A stretch of 50,921 nt of DNA from Arthrobacter sp. ISL-72 (lineage in GTDB: Bacteria > Actinomycetota > Actinomycetes > Actinomycetales > Micrococcaceae), in contig NZ_JAGGPP010000035.1 of NCBI RefSeq assembly GCF_018613755.1, positions 1-50,921 of the forward strand. The letters are read 5' to 3'. Made by a program: the position numbers and the translations under genes. Positions 1 to 8,211 of this stretch are shown here, piece after piece. The first letter of the stretch is position 1; each line of letters starts with the position of its first letter. A model generated the notes under the pieces. The model made no database searches, had not been told where the DNA came from, and was given only the letters and a program-made list of their open reading frames with translations.

Positions 1-51
1 CAACAAATCATGTTCGGAACGGAAGGCGGCGGGGGATACGGTTTCGGTCAT
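1..51 (-). CDS. aspA: Aspartate ammonia-lyase, N-terminal fragment
   Basis: Seventeen codons from an ATG on the minus strand are visible, reading MTETVSPAAFRSEHDLL before the window ends. Aspartate ammonia-lyases often begin with a segment of this kind (an F-R-x-E-x-D-L-L stretch), and the gene lies 50 bases downstream of an asparaginase in the same direction. Asparaginase makes aspartate, which aspartase would deaminate to fumarate and ammonia. The identification rests on this short segment plus context; the lyase active-site regions lie outside the window. Confidence 0.68.
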   Translation of the reverse strand, partial: MTETVSPAAFRSEHDLL

Positions 52-101
52 GGGAATCCTCGGGAAGCGTGGCTGGCGGACGGTGGCGGAGTGGCGGGCG
101 G

Positions 102-1160
102 CTAGGTTGCCGGGAGGAAGTCGGTGGCCGTCAGTGTTCCCACGTGGCGGCCGCCGCCCAGGACGGCTCCGGTGGCGATACCCGCCAGCGGTGCGGTGTC
201 GACGTCGAGCGCTTCCAGTGCGCGGACGGTGACGGGCATGCGGGCGCGGTCCCCGCCGTCGGAAATCTTTACTGCGACGGCACGGCCGTCCGGCAGCCCC
301 ACGAGCTGGACGCCCTCGAAGCCGTCCTTGGCCACTGCGCCGGGGAGCAGGCGCATGAGATCGGTGACGTCGCGGCCTTCGCCCGCCACCATCTCGGGGT
401 GCTGCATCATGGCGCGGCCGACGACGGCTTCCGGGCCGTCGGGGTCTGTCACCACTGCGGCGGCAAGGCGGCCGAACGCGCGGGCCATGCCGCGGAGGGT
501 GAGTGCGAACAGGGGAGTGCCGCAGCCGTCGGTGCTGGTGCGCTCGGGCTCTTCGCCGGTGAGTTCCCGGACTGTCCGGGCCACGAGCTGCTGGAGGGGG
601 TGTTCGGGATTGAGGTAGCCGCGGACCGGCCAGCCGTTGATGACGCACGTTGCGGCCATGGCGGCGTGTTTGCCGGAGCAGTTCTGGGTCAGCTGCGTGG
701 ATTTCCCGCCGGCGCGGATCCATTCTTCCCGTTCGTCCGGTCCGTAGGGGAAGTCGGTGCTGTTCTCCAAGGCGTCGGCCGTGAGCCCGTGGGTTTCGAG
801 GATGCGGAGCGCGCCCTCCCGGTGTACCGCGGCTCCGGAGTGGCTGGCGGCGGTGAGGGCCAGGAGGTCGGCGGGTAGGTCAAGGCCGGCTTTGACCATG
901 GCCACGGCCTGCAGCGGCTTGAGCGAGGACCGCGGGTAGAAGGTCGCCAGCGGGTCACCCGCGGAGAGCAGCGTGCGGAGGCCTCCGTCGGCGGATTCGT
1001 CCAGGGCGGTGGCGATCACCGAACCGTAGTGGATGCTTTCCACAAGACCGTCGCGGATCTGCACGGCCAGAGGGGTGTGCTGCGGCAACGCTGTGGCGTC
1101 CGGCTGGTCCGGGGTCCGCACCGGAGCGTGGGCGTGGGCGGGCAGGGCTGGGGAGAGCAT
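102..1160 (-). CDS. L-asparaginase II (Rhizobium etli type)
   Basis: Hydrolyses L-asparagine to aspartate and ammonia in the cytoplasm. The 352-residue protein has the hallmarks of the PF06089 family: an RSSLKP segment near residue 78, CSGKHAAM near 161 and DGCGTP near 211. This family is unrelated to the E. coli AnsA/AnsB fold. The ATG at 1160 follows an AAGGA ribosome-binding site. The reading frame stays open far upstream into the regulator gene, but that extension is an out-of-frame reading of the regulator and not part of this protein. It lies between a FadR-type regulator and the start of aspartase, so the three probably form one asparagine-use operon. Confidence 0.9.
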   Translation of the reverse strand: MLSPALPAHAHAPVRTPDQPDATALPQHTPLAVQIRDGLVESIHYGSVIATALDESADGGLRTLLSAGDPLATFYPRSSLKPLQAVAMVKAGLDLPADLLALTAASHSGAAVHREGALRILETHGLTADALENSTDFPYGPDEREEWIRAGGKSTQLTQNCSGKHAAMAATCVINGWPVRGYLNPEHPLQQLVARTVRELTGEEPERTSTDGCGTPLFALTLRGMARAFGRLAAAVVTDPDGPEAVVGRAMMQHPEMVAGEGRDVTDLMRLLPGAVAKDGFEGVQLVGLPDGRAVAVKISDGGDRARMPVTVRALEALDVDTAPLAGIATGAVLGGGRHVGTLTATDFLPAT

Positions 1161-1197
1161 GGAGTCCTTGGTGTATCGGTGGCTGGGTGTGGTGCGG

Positions 1198-1905
1198 TTA
1201 CTGGCTGAGGATGGAGTCGAGGGCAACGCCCACGGCGCGCAGGTGCTCCTGCATGGCGGCGCTGGCCTCTTCGGCGTTGCCCGATTCGATGGCGGCGAGG
1301 ATCCGTTGGTGTTCCTGGTCGGAGGCGTGCTGGCGGTCGGCCACCATGTTGAGGGTTTCAGACTGGTGGGCCAGGGCGTCCCGGATATCCGAGACCACGT
1401 TTTCGAACACCTTGTTGTGGCTGGCGCGGGCGATGGCTGCGTGGAAGCTCGAGTCGAGGGCCACCCAGGCTTCGGGGTCATCCTCTGCGGCCATGGCAGT
1501 GACGATATCGCGCAGGCCTTCGAGTTGCTCGGGGGTGCGCCGTTGGGCGGCGAGGCCGGCGGCCGGGACTTCGATGTGCGGGCGGGCCTCAGTGAGGTCC
1601 AGAGCGGAATACTGTCCAAGCACCAGGTCCTTGGCCACCCGGCTGGCCACAACGAAGGTGCCGCGGCCGGTCTTGGTTGTGGTCAGGCCGAGGGCGTTGC
1701 ACGAGCGCAGTGCCTCACGGACGACCGAACGGCTCACCCCGTACTGCTGGGCGAGGGTTGCTTCGGAGCTCAGCTTGGTGCCGACCTCGAGCTTGCCGGA
1801 TTCGATGTCCGCGCGGAGGACGTTGAAGACGGCTTCGGCCGCGCTAAGGCGGGCGAGGGGTGCGGCTCCGGGCTGTCCTGCTGTCCGGCTGTCTGACAGG
1901 TTCAC
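1198..1905 (-). CDS. GntR/FadR-family transcriptional regulator
   Basis: A 235-residue regulator. A winged helix-turn-helix at about residues 20-85 contains the GntR signature (SSEATLAQQYGVSRSVVREAL), followed by a helical FCD effector domain with conserved acidic and histidine positions (DSSFHAAI, EHQRILAAI). It is the first gene of the asparaginase-aspartase operon, 37 bases before the asparaginase, and so is the likely local repressor. The effector is not visible; an amino or carboxylic acid such as aspartate or asparagine is a guess from context. Translation starts at a GTG with no Shine-Dalgarno sequence, which agrees with the promoter placed right in front of it. Confidence 0.88.
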   Translation of the reverse strand: MNLSDSRTAGQPGAAPLARLSAAEAVFNVLRADIESGKLEVGTKLSSEATLAQQYGVSRSVVREALRSCNALGLTTTKTGRGTFVVASRVAKDLVLGQYSALDLTEARPHIEVPAAGLAAQRRTPEQLEGLRDIVTAMAAEDDPEAWVALDSSFHAAIARASHNKVFENVVSDIRDALAHQSETLNMVADRQHASDQEHQRILAAIESGNAEEASAAMQEHLRAVGVALDSILSQ

Positions 1906-1911
1906 GCTTAA

Positions 1912-1940
1912 AATATGGCACGGGTCACAGGTGGTGTCAA
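1912..1940 (-). promoter_or_regulatory. Promoter of the asparaginase operon regulator
   Basis: On the minus strand a perfect TTGACA (-35, 1940-1935) is followed by a 17-base spacer and CATATT (-10, 1917-1912). A start point 6-7 bases further on falls at about 1905, the G of the GTG start codon, which predicts a leaderless mRNA. An 11-base palindrome, CTGTC-A-GACAG, lies just inside the coding region (1889-1899) and could be an autoregulatory operator. Confidence 0.65.
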
Positions 1941-1968
1941 TTGGGCGCTTGTGCTCTCAGGTGCGGCC

Positions 1969-2055
1969 CGGCACGTTCGTTCCGAAAAGAGGCTGTACCG
2001 GCCCCCCTTTTGATTTATACAATGAGAGGTAGGAATATATCGGCACGTTCGTGCC
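1969..2055 (+). promoter_or_regulatory. Putative hipBA operator repeats
   Basis: The 12-mer CGGCACGTTCGT occurs at 1969-1980 and again at 2041-2052. The second copy lies inside the palindrome GGCACG-TT-CGTGCC (2042-2055), directly before the hipB ribosome-binding site. AT-rich sequence between the copies (TATACAAT near 2016) could hold the -10 box. HipB antitoxins usually bind several palindromic operators at their own promoter, so these are the natural candidates. Binding is inferred. Confidence 0.45.
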
Positions 2056-2071
2056 TATCGGGAGGACCCGG

Positions 2072-2350
2072 ATGACGGATGCGTTTACTGACCGGCTCGC
2101 CGCTGAGGTCCGCGGCCGCCGTGCAGCCCTGCGCCTCACCCAGCATGACCTCGCCCAGCTCGCAGGAGTCTCGGAGCGCTTCGTCCGCTTTGTTGAGCAG
2201 GGGAAGCGGAGCGTGCAGCTGGATTCGCTCCTGGCGTTGCTTGAGACGCTCGGGCTGGAGCTTCAGCTGACGACGCGGACCCGGGCCGCAGCGCGCGCGA
2301 TTGGTGGCACGCGTTCTGCTGGCAAGCCGCTGCCGGAGAACCGGCCATGA
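2072..2350 (+). CDS. hipB: HipB-type antitoxin, XRE-family DNA-binding protein
   Basis: A 92-residue protein with one Cro/C1-type helix-turn-helix (about residues 9-65: LAAEVRGRRAALRLTQ, LAQLAGVSERFVRFVEQG). It should neutralise the HipA kinase encoded next to it and repress the shared promoter. The ATG at 2072 was chosen because GGAGGA lies at 2061-2066; an in-frame GTG 21 bases upstream lacks such a site. The last codon and stop overlap the hipA start in an ATGA arrangement, which implies translational coupling. Confidence 0.87.
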   Translation: MTDAFTDRLAAEVRGRRAALRLTQHDLAQLAGVSERFVRFVEQGKRSVQLDSLLALLETLGLELQLTTRTRAAARAIGGTRSAGKPLPENRP

Positions 2351-3576
2351 GGCACCGCGTCGCGGACGTTTACAAGGCGGGCGTCCTGGCCGCGCGGCTT
2401 GAGCGGCACGAGGGCGGTACCAGGTTCAGCTATCTTCCGGCGTACCTCGCGTCGGGAGGTCCCGCCGTCGCCAGTTCCCTTCCATTAAGTACCGAACCGG
2501 TGTTGTCCGCGGCCGGTGCCGCACCGCCCTACTTCACGGGGCTGCTGCCGGAGGGCCGGCGGTTGAACGCGCTGCGGCGGTCGGTTAAAACCAGTGTGGA
2601 CGACGAGCTCTCCCTCCTGATTGTGGCGGGCGCCAATCCGGTGGGCGACGTGCAGATCGTGGGGCACGGCGAGCCCCTCGACCCGGACGAGCACGCCGTT
2701 GAGCTCAATCCGAAGACGCCTGTCGACTTTGACGCATTGCTGGGCGATTCCGGGCTGATCGACCCCGTGGCCCTCGCCGGCGTGCAGGACAAGTTGTCCG
2801 CGGGGATGATCTCAATGCCCGTGGCAAGTGCCGGCCGGCGCTACATCCTCAAGCTCAATGCGCCGGAATTCCCGCACGTGGTGGAGAACGAGTTCGTGAT
2901 GTTCCGGTATGCGGCGAAGCTGCGGATTCCGTTGAGCAAAGTGCGGCTGATCAGGGACGTCGGCGGCCGGCCGGGGCTCCTCGTGGAGCGCTTTGACCGG
3001 ATTCCCTTGGCGGGAGGTTCGCAGGGAGCGGTGCAGCGGCTTGCCGTCGAGGATGGTGCCCAGGTTTTGGGGCTGTATCCCGCGGATAAGTACAACGTGG
3101 GCTACGGGCCGGTGTGCCACGCCCTCGCGGAGTACTGCGCCGCGCCGCTGCCGGCACTCCGGAACCTGGCCATCCAGGCGGCGTTCGCGTGGCTGAGCGG
3201 GAACGGCGATCTGCACGCCAAGAATGTGTCGATGGTGCAGCAGCCGTCGGGGGAGTGGGCGGTCGCCCCGGTCTATGACATCCCCTCCACGGTGGTTTAC
3301 GGGGACAAGACGCTCGCCCTCACCCTCGACGGCAAGCGGACCGGGATCTCACGGCGGCATTTTCTTGGCTGGGCCACCGGCCTGGGGCTGGCGGAGCGCG
3401 CGGCGGTGCAGGTCCTGGAGCTGGGACTGAAGGCTTCGGGCCCGCTGGTGGCCGACTTGGAATCGGGCACGGCCTTTGCGGGAACGAACGACGACGGCGC
3501 CTCGCCGTTTCCGGCGCAAGTCACCCGGTCATGGCTTAAGGAGCTCAAGCACCGCCGGCGGTTGCTTGAGGGGTGA
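2347..3576 (+). CDS. hipA: HipA-type serine/threonine kinase toxin
   Basis: A 409-residue protein of the HipA family, whose E. coli member phosphorylates glutamyl-tRNA synthetase and causes growth arrest and persistence. Family features: an N-terminal subdomain with YFTGLLPEGRR (62-72), the GVQDKLS loop (145-151), ERFDR (214-218), the catalytic GNGDLHAKN with Asp288, and the metal-binding YDIPS with Asp311. All look intact, so an active kinase is expected. It starts within the last bases of hipB. The target in this organism cannot be read from sequence. Confidence 0.9.
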   Translation: MRHRVADVYKAGVLAARLERHEGGTRFSYLPAYLASGGPAVASSLPLSTEPVLSAAGAAPPYFTGLLPEGRRLNALRRSVKTSVDDELSLLIVAGANPVGDVQIVGHGEPLDPDEHAVELNPKTPVDFDALLGDSGLIDPVALAGVQDKLSAGMISMPVASAGRRYILKLNAPEFPHVVENEFVMFRYAAKLRIPLSKVRLIRDVGGRPGLLVERFDRIPLAGGSQGAVQRLAVEDGAQVLGLYPADKYNVGYGPVCHALAEYCAAPLPALRNLAIQAAFAWLSGNGDLHAKNVSMVQQPSGEWAVAPVYDIPSTVVYGDKTLALTLDGKRTGISRRHFLGWATGLGLAERAAVQVLELGLKASGPLVADLESGTAFAGTNDDGASPFPAQVTRSWLKELKHRRRLLEG

Positions 3577-3629
3577 GCTTGCTGCCTGAGGCGAGGCCCG
3601 CCGTCGGGCGTTACCTAGTCGGGCGCTAT

Positions 3630-4247
3630 CTAAAGGTGCTGGATCCCAGCCCGCTGCATCGCGTCTTTGTAGATTTCGATGTTCTTGCTCAGCAGCTCTT
3701 CCTGCTTGTTCGCGGAGACCGCGAAGGCCCGGCCGCCGAGGGCGCTGGCCTTGTAGATTTTGATCCCGGAATTCCTCAGGGACTGGTGGTACGTCTTTTC
3801 GAAGAGGGTCAGGAAGGTCTGGGCGTCCGTGCCGTGGGCAATGATGGCCGAGACCCGCTTGTTGATCTTCAGGAACTGGCGGAAGGGCCGCAGGCCGTCC
3901 GTCTTCTCCTGGACATTGAGGGCCGATGGCAGGTCGGGGTCGCGCACCCAGGGGTAGGCGTTCCACGGCATGACGTAACGGGGGTCGAGTTCCACGATTT
4001 CGTAGATCGACGTGGCCCGCCGGGCTGCTTCATCGTCATTGAAGTGCGAAACGAAGCCCGATTCGGTGCCTTTGCCGGGGCTGACATGGAGGCTGACGAT
4101 TCTGCATTCGTCCTCGTCATGGACGGGGTCGATGTACGGGACTACGGAGCCCGGCTTCTTTTCCATAAGTTCGTCGCAAAGCTGGGTCACAGCAGCGATG
4201 TTCGGTTCCTGCAGCAGGGCCTTTTTTTCGTCCCAGTCAATCGTCAC
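3630..4247 (-). CDS. Conserved protein, possibly uracil-DNA-glycosylase-like
   Basis: A 205-residue soluble protein with no signal peptide or membrane segment. The central MPWNAYPW segment and the later SAIIAHGTDA segment recall the arrangement of the uracil-DNA glycosylase superfamily (an N/P-containing motif, then a hydrophobic strand ending in a small/His-containing motif). The usual catalytic motif near the N terminus is not clear. The start is GTG at 4247 with GGGAG a few bases upstream. It converges with hipA, with 53 bases between the two stops. The coding call is firm; the functional one is weak. Confidence 0.6.
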   Translation of the reverse strand: MTIDWDEKKALLQEPNIAAVTQLCDELMEKKPGSVVPYIDPVHDEDECRIVSLHVSPGKGTESGFVSHFNDDEAARRATSIYEIVELDPRYVMPWNAYPWVRDPDLPSALNVQEKTDGLRPFRQFLKINKRVSAIIAHGTDAQTFLTLFEKTYHQSLRNSGIKIYKASALGGRAFAVSANKQEELLSKNIEIYKDAMQRAGIQHL

Positions 4248-4812
4248 GATTTCTCCCTCAGCACACGGCGTCCAGAATCAGGCGTCTGGTCCCACTCTAC
4301 GCTTTTGGCCGGGGTTGTGGTTTTGGAAGAGGCCAGGAGCCGCGCGGCAGTCAGTCTTCTGAAAACGTGGGCGTGAACAGTGTCAGCTCCTGAGACTGTC
4401 GGATGCTGGCCCAGATGATCGTCCAGAAGGTTGGTCCGAAGCGTGTCATTCTCGTGCTGCAATGACAGTGCCGTCTATCGCTTCTGCTTGTAACTGCAAG
4501 GAACGTCATCCCCTTTGGGTGCCAAATTTACGCAGGAACGCCTCAACCATCGTGACTCGATACGGTGCGCCGACAGGAATAGTCGTGTTCGGCAAGGCGC
4601 ACAAAGTCGTAAGGCAGCTCCCTGTGCCATCAAACGGACGCCTACGCCTATGAACGACGACGGATGATTCGGTTGGCTTCCTCGCGTTACAAAGTTCGCT
4701 GACCGTTGATGTTTTCCGCCGCCAGGAGTTCGCGCAGTTGGGGCGCGGAGCCGGTCGACCGCGCGTCGCCGGCTCATCGGGCGTGCGCAATTACTGCAAC
4801 GCAGGCCAGTCG
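4248..4812. other. Intergenic region without a supported gene
   Basis: These 565 bases are visibly less GC-rich than their surroundings. The short open frames on both strands lack convincing ribosome-binding sites and recognisable sequence, and no tRNA or strong hairpin was seen. The region contains the promoter side of the 3630-4247 gene and the downstream side of the HNH gene. It may be decayed coding sequence or a scar of an old insertion. Confidence 0.4.
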
Positions 4813-6198
4813 TCAGGCCGCAGCAGCAGCCGCATATGTTCGCCTGACGCGTTTCAGCATCGCTGTCTTGGCCCGGTGTCGGAGGTCGTGTCTTCGGCGG
4901 GATCCCGGCTCGGCGAACGCACTCAGGGGTGTGCCGGGCAGGGGTGGTGCCGTGGAGCGGTAGCTGTGGCCGGTTGGCGTCCGGATCTCCACCGAGTGCC
5001 TGGCTCCCGGGACGGGTCTGGCGCTCCAGCCCGCAGCCTCTTTGGTGTGGTTGCACGCTTCGCACAGCCCGGCGCCGTTGTCCTGGCTCGTTGTCCCGCC
5101 GTCATGCCAGGGAACAATATGGTCCAGGTGCCGGATGGGGGCGCCGCAGTACGGTGTGCGGCAGGTGTCATCCCTGGCCTGGATGAAGCGGCGCAGCCCC
5201 GGCGGGAACAGCCGGGCCCGGGAATCCATGCCCACGAGCTCACCGCTGCCCGGGGCGGTGTACAGCCTCCGCAGCCAGATGTTCAGGCCACTGTCCTGGC
5301 TCGAATTGACCGCCGTCCGGGCCCAGCCGGCGGGGACGGTGCCGTAGCCGGGCAGCCGGGCGGGTTCGTTGTCGCACTGGAAGAGGGTGCGGTCGGTCAT
5401 GACGAGCTGGATCTCGACGCCGCTGACACCGCCGGGAGTCCCGGTGATGCGTTCGACCAGGTCATCGGCCATCACCTGGCCCCGGGAGCGGGCGTCCCCG
5501 GAGCCGCGCTGTGCCTCAGCGGACCGGGTCAGCGCCGCGTAAGCGGCGACGCCCTCGGCGACCGGCAGCAGGGCCGTGAGGTAGCACATCGTATCCGGGG
5601 CCGGCCGGAGACTGACGTGCCGTTCCGTGGCGGCGCGGCCGGCCCGTTCGGTGACCGACCGGGCATCGCGCCGATACGCGGCCGCCCGGGCCGCTGCGAC
5701 CACCGCACGGTCACCGGCACCGGTGAACGTTCCCCTGTCGGGGGCGAGTTCTTCATCGACCGCGCAGCGGTCCACCGCGGACAGGCACGCGGTCTCGCGC
5801 ACCAGCAGCGTGGCACGCCATTCATTGAGCTCCCCGGCCTCCAGGGCCGCGAGAGTTCGCGGCATCTCGGCCACGAGTGCCTTCGCCAGGCCCAGAAGCC
5901 GGCCACCCTTAGCGGGGGATTCGCGCCGCGCCAGCGCCACCTGCGCTGCGACACCGGCTCCGAGCTGATCCGCCGGGACACCGGCGTCGGACTGTTCATG
6001 ACGCTGCTGAAGATCGAAGGCGACCGTGACCCGGGCCTCCCTCGCCGCGGCAGCCGATTTCAGGTCTTCAAGGATCCGGAGCTCCTCAATCAGCCCGGCC
6101 GAATCCCCGGCAAGGGGCAGCACCGAAAGCGCCCGGATCATCTCCGCGGCCGCCCCCGGCCCTGCTGCCGGAACCACCGGCCCCTCATTGCCGTCCAT
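4813..6198 (-). CDS. DUF222 / HNH endonuclease-domain protein
   Basis: A 461-residue protein of the DUF222-HNH type, present in many copies in Arthrobacter and mycobacterial genomes. The N-terminal two thirds is an alanine/arginine-rich DUF222 region. A complete HNH zinc-finger nuclease motif lies at residues 346-387: CxxxxC, LDHIVPWHDGG with the D-H pair at 359-360, then N and CxxCN. The tail is basic and ends in a run of alanines. Some family members are associated with mobile introns or repeats, but the cellular role is generally unknown. No repeats or intron boundaries were seen around it. Confidence 0.85.
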   Translation of the reverse strand: MDGNEGPVVPAAGPGAAAEMIRALSVLPLAGDSAGLIEELRILEDLKSAAAAREARVTVAFDLQQRHEQSDAGVPADQLGAGVAAQVALARRESPAKGGRLLGLAKALVAEMPRTLAALEAGELNEWRATLLVRETACLSAVDRCAVDEELAPDRGTFTGAGDRAVVAAARAAAYRRDARSVTERAGRAATERHVSLRPAPDTMCYLTALLPVAEGVAAYAALTRSAEAQRGSGDARSRGQVMADDLVERITGTPGGVSGVEIQLVMTDRTLFQCDNEPARLPGYGTVPAGWARTAVNSSQDSGLNIWLRRLYTAPGSGELVGMDSRARLFPPGLRRFIQARDDTCRTPYCGAPIRHLDHIVPWHDGGTTSQDNGAGLCEACNHTKEAAGWSARPVPGARHSVEIRTPTGHSYRSTAPPLPGTPLSAFAEPGSRRRHDLRHRAKTAMLKRVRRTYAAAAAA

Positions 6199-6274
6199 GA
6201 ATCAAGTCTCCCCGCGACCCCCGACAATAAAGCGAGGTCCCCGTGGACGGACCATCCCTCACTTAAAAAACAGC

Positions 6275-6310
6275 AAACAGACCCCCGGCGTTCGCGCCGG
6301 GGGTCTGTTT
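6275..6310 (-). terminator. Strong intrinsic terminator
   Basis: A perfect 16-bp stem (arms 6275-6290 and 6295-6310) closed by a TTCG tetraloop. On the minus strand it is followed by GCTG and six T residues, the classical Rho-independent layout. It lies 28 bases beyond the stop of the SRPBCC gene and stops transcription before the HNH gene. Confidence 0.9.
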
Positions 6311-6338
6311 CGCACTATGCCCGATGGGGCCTACACAT

Positions 6339-7184
6339 CTAGTGCTGGCCGAGGGTTCCCCCTGCGGGCGGCAGGCCGCCGTCGCGGTCTACGTCTCCTT
6401 TGCGCTCCGCAGCACTTGCGGTGTCGCTGACAACGGTCCCGTCGGAGTCGCCTTCGAAGTCGACCAGGCCGTTGGTCTGGTCAAACGGCTCACCCACGGG
6501 CCGGTCGGCAGGCACGGCGGTCGTGGGAACAACGGGAGTCGTCTCCGCGGGTACTACGGTAGGAGTGGTTTCGGTCCTGGTGTCATCCCCGCGCATGGCT
6601 GCGGCTGCGCCGACTGCCGCTGCCGCAGCGACTCCTACTCCGGCCGCCATCTTTCCGGAAACGCCCGCCTTGCCGGAATCGCCGCGCGATGCAGCGGCGG
6701 CGTCGACCCCGGGCGTGCCGATAGCCGCACCCCCGCCGACGGTCCCGCGCCAGGCGCCACTGGCGTAGCCCTCATCCTCGATGAACTCCTTGAACCTCTG
6801 GAGGTCCCCTTCGACCTGGCGTTCGACAACGTTCAGCTTGTCACCGACTTTTTCCACGATGCCCTCGGGCTCGTACTCGAGCGTCAGTTGGACCGAGGTC
6901 TGGCCTCCGCCAAGGTCTTCGAACGTCACGGCGCCGGCGTTTGTCGCCCCTTCGGTGGCAGCCCAGGCAACTTTTCGATCCGGGACCTGCTCCAGGATCT
7001 TCGCTTCCCACTGCCTGCGTACGCCTGCGATTTCGGCGACCCATTCAATGCGGTCATCGCTCAACTGCGTAACGCTTTTGACGCCTCCCATGAAATGCGG
7101 AAATTCCTCGAACTGGGTCCACTGGTTGTATGCCGTGCTTACCGGGACATTGACCAGAATGCGCTTCTCAACCTTCGTGCTCAT
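6339..7184 (-). CDS. SRPBCC-family (polyketide cyclase-like) protein with disordered tail
   Basis: Residues 1-145 form an SRPBCC/START-like hydrophobic-pocket domain (VEKRILVNVPVSTAYNQW, FPHFMGGV, then FIEDE at its end). This domain binds small lipophilic ligands in many proteins. The remaining ~135 residues are low-complexity: a Gly/Ala-rich stretch (GVGVAAAAAVGAAAA) that could be weakly membrane-associating, then a Thr/Pro-rich part and an acidic tail. The ATG has a near-perfect AAAGGAGA ribosome-binding site. It is monocistronic, bounded by a strong terminator. The ligand and role are unknown. Confidence 0.8.
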   Translation of the reverse strand: MSTKVEKRILVNVPVSTAYNQWTQFEEFPHFMGGVKSVTQLSDDRIEWVAEIAGVRRQWEAKILEQVPDRKVAWAATEGATNAGAVTFEDLGGGQTSVQLTLEYEPEGIVEKVGDKLNVVERQVEGDLQRFKEFIEDEGYASGAWRGTVGGGAAIGTPGVDAAAASRGDSGKAGVSGKMAAGVGVAAAAAVGAAAAMRGDDTRTETTPTVVPAETTPVVPTTAVPADRPVGEPFDQTNGLVDFEGDSDGTVVSDTASAAERKGDVDRDGGLPPAGGTLGQH

Positions 7185-7345
7185 GGTGTCTCCTTTGGCT
7201 GGAATGGTTTCGAACTGGGCCTGACGATGACGATGTCCACATCAAGTCATCAGTATGCTTACTATAACTTCGACTGAGCTGCCCGGCTAGAGTTTCCTTG
7301 ACAGCGGCCGCCGTTGAAAGACTTCCCGAACCAAGGATCCAAGCA

Positions 7346-7867
7346 ATGAACGTGGACAAGCGGTCGCTGAGAACCGAGGGATTCGCGGGATTCAGGACCT
7401 TCGCAGAAGTCGAGATCAACCGGATTCCGCAGGCCCCGGGGATCTTCGCGGTGCTCCGGCCGGATGGCTTCCAACCGCAATTTCTGGCCAGGAGCACGGC
7501 AGGCGTATTCAAGAAGAAGGACCCCTCGCTCCCGGCCGAAAAGCTCACCGCCGAGTGGGTCGACGCCGCGGACGTTCTTTACATCGGAAAGGCCGGATCC
7601 GGAAGCAAGGGCAACCGTGGCCTGCGCCGGCAGATCCAGGAATTCATGGATTTCGGCAAGGGCAAACCCCCGGGCCACTGGGACGGGCGGCTTATCTGGC
7701 AGCTCGCCAACACCAAGGCCCTGATCATCGCCTGGAAAGAGCTACCCGCAGAGCCGCTGCCCGCGGGCGGGCTGAGCGCGGTCGAAGCAGAATTGCACGC
7801 GGCGTTCGTCCAGCAATACGGCCGGCTGCCGTTCGCCAACCTGGTGCAGGCCCGGGTCAAGGGGTAG
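7346..7867 (+). CDS. GIY-YIG nuclease-like protein
   Basis: A 173-residue protein. PGIFAV (31-36) and LYIGKAG (78-84) are spaced like the two strands of a GIY-YIG nuclease core. They are followed by an arginine pair (94-95), a glutamate in AVEAEL (145-150) and an Asn in LPFAN (161-165), matching the order of catalytic and metal-binding residues in that fold. An extended frame begins 48 bases upstream, but the ATG at 7346 has AAGGA in front of it. Stand-alone proteins of this kind have no well-defined role. The nuclease fold is inferred from these motifs. Confidence 0.65.
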   Translation: MNVDKRSLRTEGFAGFRTFAEVEINRIPQAPGIFAVLRPDGFQPQFLARSTAGVFKKKDPSLPAEKLTAEWVDAADVLYIGKAGSGSKGNRGLRRQIQEFMDFGKGKPPGHWDGRLIWQLANTKALIIAWKELPAEPLPAGGLSAVEAELHAAFVQQYGRLPFANLVQARVKG

Positions 7868-8211
7868 TACGACGGTGGGCGGCCGGTTGGGGGCTTAAGT
7901 GTCCGTTCGCGCCCTCAAGGGGTAAACCCCGCGCGCGGCAGCCTTCCTGGCCGCCTCTCCGAGGCGAGGACGAGTTCGGGTGCCGTGTGGCATACGAACA
8001 GGCTACTCAGGCTCCCGGATTCGGGACTTTCGTCCCTTACGCAGGCGTGGCGGAGCCGTCATTGTTTGTTGTGGGGTTTCTCATGCGCGTGTTGGTCAAC
8101 GCACGCACCTCGGGGAGGGAGATTCTTCAGCCCGCACCACAGGTCTCGCTACACCATTGGGGAAGGGACGGCGCCGCGCGCCTCCCGGACATAGCAGGAG
8201 ACCAAGGCCTC
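7868..8211. other. Intergenic region with a repeat-element copy
   Basis: No gene is supported in these 344 bases. They hold one arm of the palindromic repeat family described at 40930-41006 (here 7894-7913) and a small hairpin CGCCTC-TCC-GAGGCG (7951-7965). A long open frame crosses the region but has no start signal before 8212. Confidence 0.4.
7894..7913 (-). repeat. Copy of GGCGCGAACGGACACTT repeat element
   Basis: Read on the minus strand, this 20-mer is identical to 40930-40949, the left arm of the palindrome inside the first siderophore permease gene. It follows the stop of the GIY-YIG-like gene by about 27 bases. Only one arm is obvious here. Confidence 0.7.

Noticed and set aside
102..1652. 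A 516-codon minus-strand open frame covering the asparaginase and part of the regulator
   Set aside because: The N-terminal ~160 residues are an out-of-frame reading of the GntR gene with Pro/Ser/Thr-biased composition; the real asparaginase starts at 1160 with a ribosome-binding site.
7298..7345. Upstream extension of the GIY-YIG-like gene
   Set aside because: No ribosome-binding site precedes the upstream start, while AAGGA precedes the ATG at 7346.
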